A stretch of 52,857 nt of DNA from an uncultured Bacteroidaceae bacterium. Lineage in GTDB: Bacteria > Bacteroidota > Bacteroidia > Bacteroidales > Bacteroidaceae. Positions 36,015 through 44,603 of the stretch are shown in pieces. Positions within the stretch are counted from its first letter, which is position 1, and the number at the start of each line of letters is the position of its first letter. The translations under genes and the position numbers were made by a program. The notes below the pieces were generated by a model that was not told the DNA's origin, made no database searches, and was given only the letters and a program-made list of their open reading frames with translations. The stretch is taken from the NCBI GenBank assembly GCA_944320965.1, contig CALUJO010000013.1:1-52857 (forward strand), given 5' to 3'.

Positions 36015-36224
36015 ATGGATAAAAGTCAGGAAAATATAGAAAGACTCATGACGGAAGGGATAGTGTTCCGTCCGGCAAGGAGCAACAGCAATTCTTCGCA
36101 GAAGAATGACAAGGTCAAGACAAAAGCAAAGAAGAAAAGTTATATAACTGGACAGCACGGTTCAGGTTCGGCAAAGATGAAGGCTGAATACCGCCGCCGT
36201 CGTGCAAACCGTCATAAAAACTGA
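36015..36224 (+). CDS. Small basic protein of unknown function
   Basis: A 69-residue protein, very rich in Lys, Arg and Ser, with no signal peptide or membrane helix. Its first 20 residues form a likely short helix (MDKSQENIERLMTEGIVFRP), and the rest looks disordered, ending in an Arg-rich segment (YRRRRANRHKN). It lies 2 bases after the B3/B4 gene and before the operon terminator, so it is probably transcribed and real. The charge suggests RNA or ribosome contact; this is inference from obgE in the same operon. No family recognised. Confidence 0.65.
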   Translation: MDKSQENIERLMTEGIVFRPARSNSNSSQKNDKVKTKAKKKSYITGQHGSGSAKMKAEYRRRRANRHKN

Positions 36225-36269
36225 TTTGACATAACAGACGGCATGTTTTTTTGCTTGCTGCATGTTATG

Positions 36270-36334
36270 AAAAAATCTCCTGCCTTTTTGCCTGAAACAT
36301 TGAATGTTTTGGTCAAAAGGGCAGGAGATTTTTT
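36270..36334. terminator. Bidirectional terminator between obgE operon and DUF2130 gene
   Basis: Long hairpin: 36270-36284 pairs with 36320-36334 (AAAAAATCTCCTGCC and its complement), with a second stem inside (36295-36301 with 36303-36309). The A-run and T-run at the ends let it work on both strands for the convergent genes. Confidence 0.9.
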
Positions 36335-36399
36335 GTGAATACATTTAACTTTTTTGCGGGAATATATTCGGATGTTTTAGCAGTTTGGCAAATGCCTTT

Positions 36400-37722
36400 T
36401 TATTCTTCCGTTATATCCTTGATTCTTGCCTCTTCAAATTTTGCCTTCATCGTAGGGTTTCCGCGCGTAAGTTTCTTTATAGTCAGTCCGTCAGCCTTGT
36501 CATTTGCAAGACGAAGATTTCTTTCCGAGCCGAGAAGCGCTTCCTTTATCTTCTGCAGATGGTCGATTGATTTGTCTATTTCTGCAATGGCATTTTTGAA
36601 CTTTTCGCTTGCAAGTCGGTAATTGTATGCAAACTTGTCCTTGAAGTCGTTCAGCTGGTTTTCAAAATTTGTTATGTCAACCGACTGGCTGCGTGCCGCT
36701 TCAAGCTGTCTCTGATACTCTATAGTCTTTTTTGATGTCTGTACCAGCAGTGTGATAAGCGGTATGAAAAACTGCGGGCGGATGACATACATTTTGGGAT
36801 AGCGGTGCGACATGTCCACAATTCCTGTATTGTACAGTTCGCTGTCCGCTTCAAGCAGTGAAACAAGTACGGCATATTCACATTTCTTGGCGTTTCTGTC
36901 GTCATTAAGCTTTTTAAGGAAATCTTCGTTTCTGTGCTTTGTCGCGGTGGTATCCATCTCATTTTTCATTTCAAACATGATTGACAGATATTCAAATCCG
37001 TTGTCATAGTCTCTGAAAATGAAATCGCCTTTGCTGCCGCCCGAAGCATCGTTGTCCTTCTCAAAATATGCAAATGGGAAAAGCGGTCGCATCCTGTTGA
37101 ACTCGGTGGAGCAGTGTTCTTCAAGTGTTTCCCCAACCATTTTGGTCGACATTTTTGTCTTCAGGTCCTTGTAGTAGTCAACCTCCTCCTGCTTCTGTTT
37201 CAGCTGCAGTTGGAATTCCTTTTTGATAGACTCTTCCTTTAATGCGGCTTCGCTTTTTTCAAGGCTTATCATTCCGGTAAGTTCCGTAATCTTTCTGTCT
37301 TTTTCCTTGAGGACTTCCTGTGATTTGTTCTGTTCTTCCAGAATGGCGATTCGCAGGTTATTGTCGTTCTGTGCTATGGTTGTCTTCAGTTGGTTTATCT
37401 CGCGGTCCTTTTTGTTCAGTTCCGTTTCAATTTCCAACTTTTTTGTTCTGACAAGATTTTCAAGTTCCAGTTTCAGACGGTTTATCTCCTGCTCCTTGCT
37501 GTTCAAATCCTTTTCCTTCTTTGAAAGCAGTTCCTGATACTGCTGTTGCGCTTTCAGTATGTTTGTTTCCTGCTCAGCCTTGTTAAGCGTTTTCAGTTCA
37601 TTTATCCTTCGGTTAATCTCCGCTTCAAATTCAGAGTTCTTAACCTGGCTCAGTATAGAAGCGTAATCCGCTTCGTCTACCTGAAAAACACTTTGGCATT
37701 TGGGGCATTTTATTTCTTTCAT
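36400..37722 (-). CDS. DUF2130 coiled-coil protein
   Basis: A 440-residue cytoplasmic protein. It begins with one CPKC pair ([15 protein letters not shown]), continues as a long coiled coil rich in Glu, Lys and Gln (about 30-200), then a DUF2130 domain (about 215-330, with [14 protein letters not shown] and [13 protein letters not shown]), and ends in another helical region. Parts of the DUF2130 core resemble nuclease folds, but function is unknown. The start at 37722 is chosen because it gives the CPKC segment directly and lies below the -7 element at 37746-37753; an upstream in-frame start at 37815 would be outside the transcript. Confidence 0.9.
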   Translation of the reverse strand: MKEIKCPKCQSVFQVDEADYASILSQVKNSEFEAEINRRINELKTLNKAEQETNILKAQQQYQELLSKKEKDLNSKEQEINRLKLELENLVRTKKLEIETELNKKDREINQLKTTIAQNDNNLRIAILEEQNKSQEVLKEKDRKITELTGMISLEKSEAALKEESIKKEFQLQLKQKQEEVDYYKDLKTKMSTKMVGETLEEHCSTEFNRMRPLFPFAYFEKDNDASGGSKGDFIFRDYDNGFEYLSIMFEMKNEMDTTATKHRNEDFLKKLNDDRNAKKCEYAVLVSLLEADSELYNTGIVDMSHRYPKMYVIRPQFFIPLITLLVQTSKKTIEYQRQLEAARSQSVDITNFENQLNDFKDKFAYNYRLASEKFKNAIAEIDKSIDHLQKIKEALLGSERNLRLANDKADGLTIKKLTRGNPTMKAKFEEARIKDITEE

Positions 37723-37745
37723 TGGTGTATGGTGTTGTTCAGAAA

Positions 37746-37753
37746 CAAAGATA
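37746..37753 (-). promoter_or_regulatory. -7 element of the DUF2130 gene
   Basis: On the minus strand this reads TATCTTTG, a full match to TAnnTTTG, 24 bases before the ATG at 37722. It lies about 40 bases from a plus-strand -7 element, so two promoters face away from each other here. Confidence 0.5.
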
Positions 37754-37794
37754 CAATAAAGTAACAAAAGTGAGTGTGAAATAGGAAAAATAAG

Positions 37795-37802
37795 TACTTT
37801 TG
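37795..37802 (+). promoter_or_regulatory. -7 element of the 37865 gene pair
   Basis: TACTTTTG fully matches TAnnTTTG and is followed by CAATAT. It lies 62 bases before the ATG at 37865. No clear -33 element. Confidence 0.45.
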
Positions 37803-37864
37803 CAATATATAACATTAAAAAACAAATATTCGCTCAATTGATATTAAGATAAAACAAATCAGTC

Positions 37865-38611
37865 ATGAGGCAATATGAAGCTGTAATGGAAACCTTGGAT
37901 AAATTAGGTGGAGTAGCCACATTGGGTGAACTTAATAGAGAGGTTTTTAAAATAAAGGATTGTGAATGGAAAACAAAAACTCCATTCGCAAGTATCCGTC
38001 GCATTGTGCAGACAACCAAGGGAATTTATAAAATAAGGCCAGGATTATATGGACTTGAAAAATACAGAAAGCGGATAGAAGGTGATGGCATTGTTGTAGA
38101 AAATGAAAAAAATAGAGATTCTGAAGATGTCAGGATGTTTAATCATACTTATTATCAGGGTATTCTGTTGATTATTGGAAAGTGGCATAATATGCAGACA
38201 TTCATACCTTTGCAAGACAAGAACAAGAAATTTTATGACGGTCAAAGATTATGTGAACTTTCAACCCTTTCAGAATTGCCTCTTTATTCATATCCTCAAA
38301 TTGTAAAACGTAGTTCTACAATTGATGCAATATGGTTTAATGAACGAAACATGCCGCATTCTTTTTTCGAGATAGAACATTCTACGGATATCCAAAATTC
38401 TTTGTTGAAATTCAATGATTTGCAGGATTTTTATGTGAGGATGGCTATTGTTGCGGATAAAAAGCGTAAACTTGAATTTGAGTCCAAAATGAACTTTCAT
38501 GCATTTGATGATTTGCGATTAAATAAGCGTGTTTCTTTTTTAAGTTATGATGCGCTTATTAAGCAATATGAAATGGAAATTGAAAAACAATCGTTAGACT
38601 TTATTCTTTAG
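37865..38611 (+). CDS. Winged-helix protein with nuclease-like C-terminus
   Basis: A 248-residue protein of no family I can name. Residues 1-65 look like a HARE-type winged helix (LGGVATLGELNREVF, then FASIRRIVQ and GIYKIRPGLYGL). Residues 95-240 form an alpha/beta domain with conserved-looking acids: E131, D154 (IDAIWFN) and E169-x-E171 (FFEIEHSTDI), an arrangement that could be a variant PD-(D/E)xK nuclease site. Glu replaces the usual Lys, so activity is doubtful. It is more AT-rich than its neighbours and pairs with a small gene 6 bases downstream. A defence or DNA-processing role is possible but unproven. Confidence 0.7.
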   Translation: MRQYEAVMETLDKLGGVATLGELNREVFKIKDCEWKTKTPFASIRRIVQTTKGIYKIRPGLYGLEKYRKRIEGDGIVVENEKNRDSEDVRMFNHTYYQGILLIIGKWHNMQTFIPLQDKNKKFYDGQRLCELSTLSELPLYSYPQIVKRSSTIDAIWFNERNMPHSFFEIEHSTDIQNSLLKFNDLQDFYVRMAIVADKKRKLEFESKMNFHAFDDLRLNKRVSFLSYDALIKQYEMEIEKQSLDFIL

Positions 38612-38617
38612 AATCAA

Positions 38618-38821
38618 ATGCCTGTTTTTATCTTTTATACAGATGATGGCTATACAATAGCTCCAAACAATGCAGAATTGGAAAATTTGCAAATTTTGGG
38701 TATAGAGTATGGAGAAACGAAAGAAGAGGCGTTGGATAATCTTTATAAGAATAACGATTGGATAATTGCTAATGGTTTTTCGGAATCAAGTATACGTAGT
38801 TATACTATATTGGAACCTTAA
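38618..38821 (+). CDS. Small HicB-like protein
   Basis: A 67-residue protein starting 6 bases after the previous stop, so co-transcribed. Its pattern (VFIFYTDDGYTIAP, then LGIEYGETKEEALDNLYKNN) resembles the partial RNase H-like fold of HicB antitoxins, which has a strand-turn-strand followed by a GeTxeEAlxn helix. There is no HicA toxin gene beside it and no DNA-binding tail. It may act as a partner or inhibitor of the upstream protein. The resemblance is by eye and weak. Confidence 0.55.
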   Translation: MPVFIFYTDDGYTIAPNNAELENLQILGIEYGETKEEALDNLYKNNDWIIANGFSESSIRSYTILEP

Positions 38822-38919
38822 AATACTTAAATAGCATATTGGTGTATTTGGTGGACTCGCATATTTTTTAAGAATTTATAAAATAAGAATAAAACATATA
38901 TTATTACATCATATTGTAC

Positions 38920-38927
38920 TACCTTTG
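38920..38927 (+). promoter_or_regulatory. -7 element of the MATE gene
   Basis: TACCTTTG fully matches TAnnTTTG and is followed by CAC. It lies 28 bases before the ATG at 38955 and supports that start over one at 38925, which lies inside the element. Confidence 0.55.
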
Positions 38928-38954
38928 CACGGTTTTTTTAGGAGAGAGTATAAA

Positions 38955-40340
38955 ATGAGTAACAGTATCGCTGCAAAACACCCTAAGAGCAATGAAATAG
39001 ACATGCTTAACGGGCCGTTGTTCAAGAAGATTCTGCTATTTGCCCTTCCGCTTGCGGCAAGCAGTCTTTTACAGGAACTTTTCAATTCTATAGACATTGC
39101 GGTTGTGGGACACTTTGTCGGGAGCAAAGCGCTTGCGGCCGTGGGAAGCAATGCTCCGGTAATAGGGCTTATGATAAACCTGTTTGTTGGTGTTTCAATG
39201 GGAGCCTGTGCCATAATATCCAACCATATCGGACAAAGGGACGAAAAGCGAATTCATGAAGCTATAAATACTGTAACGCTTGTTGCAATAATAAGCGGAG
39301 TGTTTTTGCTTCTGTTGGGACAGTTTGCTGCCCGTCCGATACTTACATGGATGGGAACACCGCCTGACGTAATAAACGAAGCAGTTCTTTATCTTCGTAT
39401 TTATTTCCTTGGTATGCCGTTTATAATGGCGTTCAACTTTGGTTCGGCAATATTGCGAAGCATAGGGGATACGCGCCGTCCGCTTTACATTCTTGTAATA
39501 GCCGGATGTATAAACACTGTGCTTAATCTGGTTTTTGTCCTTTGTTTCAATATGGGAGTGGAAGGTGTTGCCATAGCTACCGGCATTGCCAATATGGTAA
39601 GTGCAACACTTATTGTCCGTTTGCTTTATAAGGAAAAGGAACCATACAAGCTTCATCCTAAGAAGATGAAAATAAACAGGACAGAACTTAGTCATATGTT
39701 GCGTATTGGAGTGCCTGCCGGTTTGCAGGGTATGGTGTTCTCAATATCAAATGTTATTGTTCAGTCATCAATAAACAGCTATGGTGCCGATGCTATTGCC
39801 GGTTCGGCGGCTGCATTGAACTTTGAGTATTACTGCTATTTCATAATACAGGGATTCAATGGCGCTGCAATAAGTTTTATTGCCCAGAATTATGGAGCAG
39901 GAAAGATGGACCGTGTTCACCGTATATTCTGGATATGTATGGGAGCAAGTGTATTTTTCTGTGCTTTTTTCAATATACTGTTTACTTGGCAGGACAATTT
40001 CTTCCTTGGATTCTTTACAAGTGTTCCTTCTGTTCAGGAATATGGCAGTATCCGTATGCATTATGTGCTTCTTCTTCAGTTCATTGCAAGCAGTTATGAG
40101 ATAGCTGGTTCCTGTATGCGTGGTATGGGAAAATCTCTTACGCCTACAATACTGACTGTATTCGGAACCTGTCTGTTGCGTATAGCATGGGTTTATCTTG
40201 TATCACCTGTATGGAGAGGCTTTGACATACTTATGATGGTATATCCTGTTTCATGGGTGCTTACAGGAACAATGGTTGTCATAGCTTATAGAGCAACAGT
40301 AAAGAAAAAGGAAATGGAATTGAAGTTGCGTAGAGCCTGA
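38955..40340 (+). CDS. MATE-family multidrug exporter
   Basis: A 461-residue membrane protein with about twelve hydrophobic helices in two similar halves. The N-terminal half contains LFALPLAASSLLQELFNSID-like sequence and VGHFVGSKALAAVGSN, both typical of MATE transporters (NorM/DinF type), and FNFGSAILRSIGDTRRPL follows. These exporters expel drugs or metabolites in exchange for Na+ or H+. Substrate unknown. It has its own promoter and two hairpins downstream. Confidence 0.95.
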   Translation: MSNSIAAKHPKSNEIDMLNGPLFKKILLFALPLAASSLLQELFNSIDIAVVGHFVGSKALAAVGSNAPVIGLMINLFVGVSMGACAIISNHIGQRDEKRIHEAINTVTLVAIISGVFLLLLGQFAARPILTWMGTPPDVINEAVLYLRIYFLGMPFIMAFNFGSAILRSIGDTRRPLYILVIAGCINTVLNLVFVLCFNMGVEGVAIATGIANMVSATLIVRLLYKEKEPYKLHPKKMKINRTELSHMLRIGVPAGLQGMVFSISNVIVQSSINSYGADAIAGSAAALNFEYYCYFIIQGFNGAAISFIAQNYGAGKMDRVHRIFWICMGASVFFCAFFNILFTWQDNFFLGFFTSVPSVQEYGSIRMHYVLLLQFIASSYEIAGSCMRGMGKSLTPTILTVFGTCLLRIAWVYLVSPVWRGFDILMMVYPVSWVLTGTMVVIAYRATVKKKEMELKLRRA

Positions 40341-40368
40341 CGGCTTTATCATTTTAATGGTATCTGCT

Positions 40369-40410
40369 GGTATATATCTGCTGTTTTAATCAGATATATA
40401 CCGGTATTTT
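40369..40410 (+). terminator. Terminator of the MATE gene
   Basis: GGTATATATCTG at 40369-40380 pairs perfectly with 40391-40402 (12 bp, 10-base loop), followed by a T-rich tail. Confidence 0.75.
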
Positions 40411-40477
40411 TATGTTTTTGCAGGGATTGGCAATTATTTCCCTTTTTGTCTGTTTTACTTGATAGCTATTATAAAAC

Positions 40478-40505
40478 AAAGGCAGCCACTATTGTGGTTG
40501 CCTTT
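40478..40505. terminator. Hairpin between MATE and PUR genes
   Basis: AAAGGCAGCCAC at 40478-40489 pairs with 40494-40505 over 12 bp with one G-T pair and a 4-base loop. A-rich on the left, T-rich on the right, so it can end transcription from either convergent gene. Confidence 0.85.
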
Positions 40506-40524
40506 ATCTTTTAACCCGGAGATA

Positions 40525-40890
40525 TTAGAAAGAGATATCGAACTCCTCAGTTTTTTTTGTTTCCTCTCCTTCGTTCTTTTCCTCCTGGTTTTCTCTTGAA
40601 TATTCCCCCTGTTCCCTGTTTATGTAATTTATGACTTGTTGTAATCCTTCAGTGAATTTTGCAAAATCTTCGCGGTATAGAAAAATCTTGTGTTTTTCGA
40701 AATTGACTTGTACATCATCTCCTGAACCTACAAGCATTTTCTTACTTTCTGTAATGGCAAGGAACATTTCATCTTTTCGGTTCTTCTTTACATCAAGGTA
40801 ATAAATTCTTTTGCCGGCTTTTATTGATTTAGAAAAAATAATATCCTTATCACCGGTCTCAACTGCACTTTTCTTTTTTAAATCGTCCAT
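40525..40890 (-). CDS. PUR-family nucleic acid-binding protein (DUF3276)
   Basis: A 121-residue protein with a PUR repeat: SKSIKAGKRIYYLDVKKNRK, then MFLAITESKK and FEKHKIFLYREDF. Bacterial PUR proteins bind single-stranded RNA or DNA through a beta-sheet; the role in Bacteroidetes is not well known. The C-terminal 30 residues are acidic and low-complexity (Glu/Lys/Asn). The start at 40890 gives the usual MDDLKKKS N-terminus; a longer start at 40932 would lie upstream of the predicted transcript. Confidence 0.9.
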   Translation of the reverse strand: MDDLKKKSAVETGDKDIIFSKSIKAGKRIYYLDVKKNRKDEMFLAITESKKMLVGSGDDVQVNFEKHKIFLYREDFAKFTEGLQQVINYINREQGEYSRENQEEKNEGEETKKTEEFDISF

Positions 40891-40919
40891 ATTTTTAAAT
40901 TCTAAGATGTTTTTATTTG

Positions 40920-40951
40920 CAAGTATAATCATTTTATTTTATAAAAAGCAA
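40920..40951 (-). promoter_or_regulatory. Possible promoter of the PUR gene
   Basis: On the minus strand TATACTTG (40927 to 40920) matches the -7 consensus at all but one position, and a TTG at 40951-40949 lies 21 bases upstream. The ATG at 40890 is 30 bases below. Confidence 0.4.
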
Positions 40952-41040
40952 CATATTTCAAAACTTTTTGCTAAAAATTGTATGTTTTTTATGCTATTAT
41001 TGTGAAATATTGTTTCTCGTATTGTAAAATCTTTTATCTC

Positions 41041-41059
41041 AAATGAAAATATTTCATTT
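41041..41059. promoter_or_regulatory. 19-bp palindrome upstream of nusB
   Basis: AAATGAAA at 41041-41048 and its reverse complement at 41052-41059 are separated by ATA. It lies 17 bases upstream of the nusB -33 element and between two divergent promoters, so it may be an operator or only AT-rich chance. Confidence 0.35.
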
Positions 41060-41076
41060 TATATTAATGTATATAT

Positions 41077-41108
41077 GTTGTGAGTCTTAAGTTAATTTGC
41101 TAACTTTG
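41077..41108 (+). promoter_or_regulatory. Promoter of the nusB operon
   Basis: GTTG at 41077-41080 and TAACTTTG at 41101-41108 are separated by 20 bases, close to consensus. Transcription would start near 41115, about 19 bases before the nusB ATG. Confidence 0.65.
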
Positions 41109-41133
41109 CGCCAAAATATTAATGAGTTAATAT

Positions 41134-42063
41134 ATGATTAATAGAGTTCTTATCCGTTCAAAAGTATTACAGTTGGTTTATTCTTATTGTCTGAACAACA
41201 ATAAAAGTCTGGAAAACCTTGAAAAAGAGTTGGATTACAGTTTGGCAAAAGCCTATGATCTGTACAATTACCTGTTGCTGCTTATGCCGGCAGTTACACG
41301 CTATGCACGTAAGAAAATCGAATTGGGAAAGCGTAAACTGAAACCGACACCAGAAGAGATTGAACCGAATACAAAGTTTATCAACAACAGATTTATCGAA
41401 CAGCTGGAAAACAATCTTCAGTTACAGGATTTTGTGAAGAACCAAAAGAAGAGCTGGGAAAATTCTCCTGAGATAATAAAATCGTTGTTTGAACTTATAT
41501 CTTCATCAGATGTATACAAGGAATACATGGCAAGTGAAGACAACAGCTATGAGGCAGACCGTGAATTGTGGAGAAAAATTTATAAGACAATTATCTGCAA
41601 CAATAATAATCTGAATTCTTATCTTGAGGAACAAAGCCTTTATTGGAACGATGATAAGGATATTGTGGATACATTTGTCTTGAAAACAATAAAGAGATTC
41701 ACTAAGGAAACATTGCCTGCTGAAAAAGTTATCCTTCCTCAGTTTAAGGATGAGGACGACAGAAAATACGCAATGTCACTTCTTGGACGTTCAATAGTGA
41801 ATATGGACTATTACCGTGAACTGATAGCAAACAATGTAAAGAACTGGAATATTGAAAGAGTTGCATTCATGGACGTTGTCATAATGCAGATTGCTCTTGC
41901 CGAAATATTGAGCTTCCCTTCAATTCCTGTCAGCGTATCATTGAACGAATATGTGGATCTTGCCAAGATATACAGTACTCCAAAGAGCGGTTCTTTTGTA
42001 AATGGAACACTTGAGGGAATTGTTAATCAATTAAAAAATGATGGTATATTGACAAAGATTTGA
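41134..42063 (+). CDS. nusB: Transcription antitermination factor NusB (long form)
   Basis: A 309-residue Bacteroidetes-type NusB, about twice the length of the E. coli protein. The C-terminal part (about 200-305) carries the NusB fold: WNIERVAFMDVVIMQIALAE and PVSVSLNEYVDLAKIYSTPKS, ending FVNGTLEGIV. The N-terminal half (IRSKVLQLVYSYCLNNNKSL) is helical and specific to this phylum. NusB, with NusE, binds boxA RNA in rRNA transcription. It starts an operon with yajC 36 bases downstream. Confidence 0.95.
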   Translation: MINRVLIRSKVLQLVYSYCLNNNKSLENLEKELDYSLAKAYDLYNYLLLLMPAVTRYARKKIELGKRKLKPTPEEIEPNTKFINNRFIEQLENNLQLQDFVKNQKKSWENSPEIIKSLFELISSSDVYKEYMASEDNSYEADRELWRKIYKTIICNNNNLNSYLEEQSLYWNDDKDIVDTFVLKTIKRFTKETLPAEKVILPQFKDEDDRKYAMSLLGRSIVNMDYYRELIANNVKNWNIERVAFMDVVIMQIALAEILSFPSIPVSVSLNEYVDLAKIYSTPKSGSFVNGTLEGIVNQLKNDGILTKI

Positions 42064-42099
42064 TAGATTTGCAATAAACATTAACATAACAGATATTAT

Positions 42100-42414
42100 A
42101 TGGAATTTTTATCAGTATTTCTACAGGCACAGCCACAGGCAGGTGCAAGTTCATGGTCATTCTGGATTATGATGATTGTTATATTCGCAATCATGTATTT
42201 CTTTATGATTCGTCCTCAAAACAAGAAGCAAAAAGAAATTGCAAATTTCAGAAATTCTCTTCAAGTTGGACAGGAAGTTGTATCAGCTGGAGGTATATAT
42301 GGAACAATAAAGACTGTTGAAGCAACATATGTTGTTCTTGAAATTGCTCATGGCGTAAATATCAAGATTGACAAGAACTCAATATATGCTATGCCGGAAC
42401 AGGCTCGCCAGTAA
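42100..42414 (+). CDS. yajC: Preprotein translocase subunit YajC
   Basis: A 104-residue protein with one N-terminal transmembrane helix (about 20-38) and the signature FFMIRPQNKKQKE after it, then a small cytoplasmic domain (VGQEVVSAGGIYGTIKTVE). YajC is an accessory part of the SecDF-YajC complex. It lies between nusB and the YbbR gene. Confidence 0.95.
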   Translation: MEFLSVFLQAQPQAGASSWSFWIMMIVIFAIMYFFMIRPQNKKQKEIANFRNSLQVGQEVVSAGGIYGTIKTVEATYVVLEIAHGVNIKIDKNSIYAMPEQARQ

Positions 42415-42443
42415 TCAAACATTTTAGATAAGGTTATAGAAAT

Positions 42444-43451
42444 ATGTTCGGTTCAAGGAACATAAGGGTTTTATATAAAGTCGTAACCAAAAAAACAAGG
42501 GATTTCCTATTTAGCAATAAATTCAGGGAAATCCTGTTTTTTTTGTTCTTTGTTTTTATTGCTTCGGTATTTTGGCTGCTTAATGCATTGAACTACGAGC
42601 ACGAAGATGATGTGAAGGTAAAGGTTGAGGTAGTCAATCTTCCGGACAATTATGTGCTTGTTTCCGATAATCCGCAGTATATAAATGTAAGGGTAAAGGA
42701 TAAAGGCATAAAGTTGCTAAACTATATGTTCCGTATTGACGGAAGTGATGTTGTAGTTGATATGGGAAAGAATGTATCAGGAAACGGAAGCATGATGTTC
42801 AAAACCGAAAATCTTATAAAAAGCAATTCTGTTTTTTCGCAGGAAGCTAAAATAGTTTCGTGTTCGCCTGATACTTTTGTTGTAAATTATGCAAGCGCTT
42901 CTGCAGTAAAACTCCCTGTTGTTCTTAAATCTGATATAAGGGCTGACAGATTCCATTATATAAAAGGTGTAAGGATAACACCGGACAGCGTAACTGCATA
43001 TATTCCCGATGTGCTTAGGGACAAGGTTACCAGTGTGAAAACCGTAAAGCTTGGAGCTTCGGAGATATCAGATTCTGTAACGATGCAAGTTGCGCTTGAG
43101 CAAAATTCTAAGATAAAAATAGTTCCACAGACTGTAAGTGTTCATTATGATTTGGGGATTTATGTTGATTATTCTATGGATGTTCCTGTGATAGCTGCAA
43201 ATTTCCCTGAAGGATACAAGCTCAGAACTTTTCCTCCAACAGTAAAAGTTTATTTTCAGGTTGGCATGGATGAGATAAAGAATATCCGTCCTGAAGATTT
43301 TGTTATAGTGCTTGATTATAACGAGTTGCGTGATATCAAATCAGACAAGACAGATATAAGGGTATCTTCGTCTCCTTCAAATGTAAGAAATATAAGGGTT
43401 AGCCCGGAATCTGTAGAGTTTTTAATAGAAAATCAGGGAAGTTTATGGTAA
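42444..43451 (+). CDS. YbbR-like domain protein
   Basis: A 335-residue protein with an N-terminal transmembrane helix (about 28-48) and an exported region with at least two YbbR-like repeats (strand patterns such as NLPDNYVLVSDNPQYINVRVK and later VIAANFPEGYKLRTFPPTVKV). YbbR domains in Firmicutes partner a c-di-AMP cyclase; in Bacteroidetes the role is unclear. Its end overlaps the start of coaE by 7 bases, so the two are coupled. Confidence 0.88.
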   Translation: MFGSRNIRVLYKVVTKKTRDFLFSNKFREILFFLFFVFIASVFWLLNALNYEHEDDVKVKVEVVNLPDNYVLVSDNPQYINVRVKDKGIKLLNYMFRIDGSDVVVDMGKNVSGNGSMMFKTENLIKSNSVFSQEAKIVSCSPDTFVVNYASASAVKLPVVLKSDIRADRFHYIKGVRITPDSVTAYIPDVLRDKVTSVKTVKLGASEISDSVTMQVALEQNSKIKIVPQTVSVHYDLGIYVDYSMDVPVIAANFPEGYKLRTFPPTVKVYFQVGMDEIKNIRPEDFVIVLDYNELRDIKSDKTDIRVSSSPSNVRNIRVSPESVEFLIENQGSLW

Positions 43452-44026
43452 AAGTTGGAATTACAGGTGGAATAGGCAGCGGTAAAAGTGTTGTATCGCA
43501 TATTGTATCTGCAATGGGATACCCTGTTTATGATTGTGACAGGAATGCTTCACGCATAATGATATCTGACATTATAGTAATTGAGGCTTTGAAGAATCTT
43601 ATGGGCGAAGATGCTTATCTTGCTGATGGAAGTCTGAACAAGCCTGTCATTGCTTCCTTTCTTTATAAGAACAAGGCAAACCGTGAGGCTTTGAATGCTA
43701 TTGTGCATCCGGCAGTGTTCCGGGATTTTGAAGAGTGGAGCGCTGGCTGCGGAAAAGAGTTTGTCTTTGTAGAATCTGCCATTTTGTTTGAATCTGGATT
43801 GGACAGGCACGTTGACAAGAGTGTAATGGTGCTTTCGTCTTGTGAAACCAGAATTGAAAGAGTAATGGCTAGGGACGGAATAGACCGGGAACAGGCAATC
43901 AAGCGGTTAAACAGTCAGATGCCGGATGAGGAAAAGGCGAGACTTTGCGATTTTATAATCCGAAATGACAACGGAATCAGAATTGTTCCGCAGATATATT
44001 CCCTTTTTGACTTCTTGAAAGGGTAA
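43445..44026 (+). CDS. coaE: Dephospho-CoA kinase
   Basis: A 193-residue enzyme performing the last step of coenzyme A synthesis. The P-loop is GITGGIGSGKS (residues 5-15), followed by the YDCDRNA segment and IVHPAVFRDFE. The LID-side RVMARDGIDREQAIKRLNSQ is typical. The ATG at 43445 lies within the previous gene. Confidence 0.96.
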   Translation: MVKVGITGGIGSGKSVVSHIVSAMGYPVYDCDRNASRIMISDIIVIEALKNLMGEDAYLADGSLNKPVIASFLYKNKANREALNAIVHPAVFRDFEEWSAGCGKEFVFVESAILFESGLDRHVDKSVMVLSSCETRIERVMARDGIDREQAIKRLNSQMPDEEKARLCDFIIRNDNGIRIVPQIYSLFDFLKG

Positions 44027-44076
44027 GCAGTGTGTCTTTTTATGCTGCAAAAACTATCATTGTTTAAAATAAATAC

Positions 44077-44084
44077 TATCTTTG
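44077..44084 (+). promoter_or_regulatory. -7 element of the DUF5606 gene
   Basis: TATCTTTG fully matches TAnnTTTG, 41 bases before the ATG at 44125. No -33 element at the normal distance is clear. Confidence 0.5.
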
Positions 44085-44124
44085 TGACATTTTAATTTTA
44101 GAACTAAAATAATATAAAAGAGTT

Positions 44125-44544
44125 ATGTTGAAGACAATATTGTCAGTTTCAGGTAAACCTGGACTATATAAGCTGATTTCTCAGGGAAAGAATATGCTTA
44201 TTGTTGAATCTTTGAAAGATAAAAAAAGACTTCCTGTATATATCAATGACAAGGTAGTTTCATTGGGTGATATAGCAATGTACACAGTTGATGCTGAAGT
44301 TCCTTTGCGTGAAGTTATGGAAAAGATTTATGAAAAGGAAAACGGTCCTGTTGCAATTGATGTAAAGAAGGCTTCAAACGATGAACTGAAAGAATTCTTT
44401 GCAGAAATACTTCCAAACTATGATCGTGACCGTGTTTATGTTACTGATATCAAGAAACTGATTACATGGTATAATCTTCTTGTAAACAACGGATATGTTG
44501 ATTTCAAGGAACAGACAGCTCAGGAAGAAAAAACTGAAGAATAA
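44125..44544 (+). CDS. DUF5606 protein
   Basis: A 139-residue soluble protein matching DUF5606, a family found across Bacteroidetes. The start LKTILSVSGKPGLYKLISQG resembles a small beta-barrel, and the middle KDKKRLPVYINDKVVSLGDI and the C-terminal ITWYNLLVNNGYVDF are its other marks. Function unknown; a nucleic acid-binding role has not been shown. A single-gene unit with promoter and terminator. Confidence 0.88.
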   Translation: MLKTILSVSGKPGLYKLISQGKNMLIVESLKDKKRLPVYINDKVVSLGDIAMYTVDAEVPLREVMEKIYEKENGPVAIDVKKASNDELKEFFAEILPNYDRDRVYVTDIKKLITWYNLLVNNGYVDFKEQTAQEEKTEE

Positions 44545-44572
44545 AGAATGTATAATAATAGTATATTTTAAT

Positions 44573-44603
44573 ATCCCCGTAGATACATACGGGGATTTTT
44601 TTA
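44573..44603 (+). terminator. Terminator of the DUF5606 gene
   Basis: ATCCCCGTA at 44573-44581 pairs perfectly with 44588-44596 (9 bp, 6-base loop), followed by a T-run. The -7 element of the next operon begins at the very next base. Confidence 0.9.
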
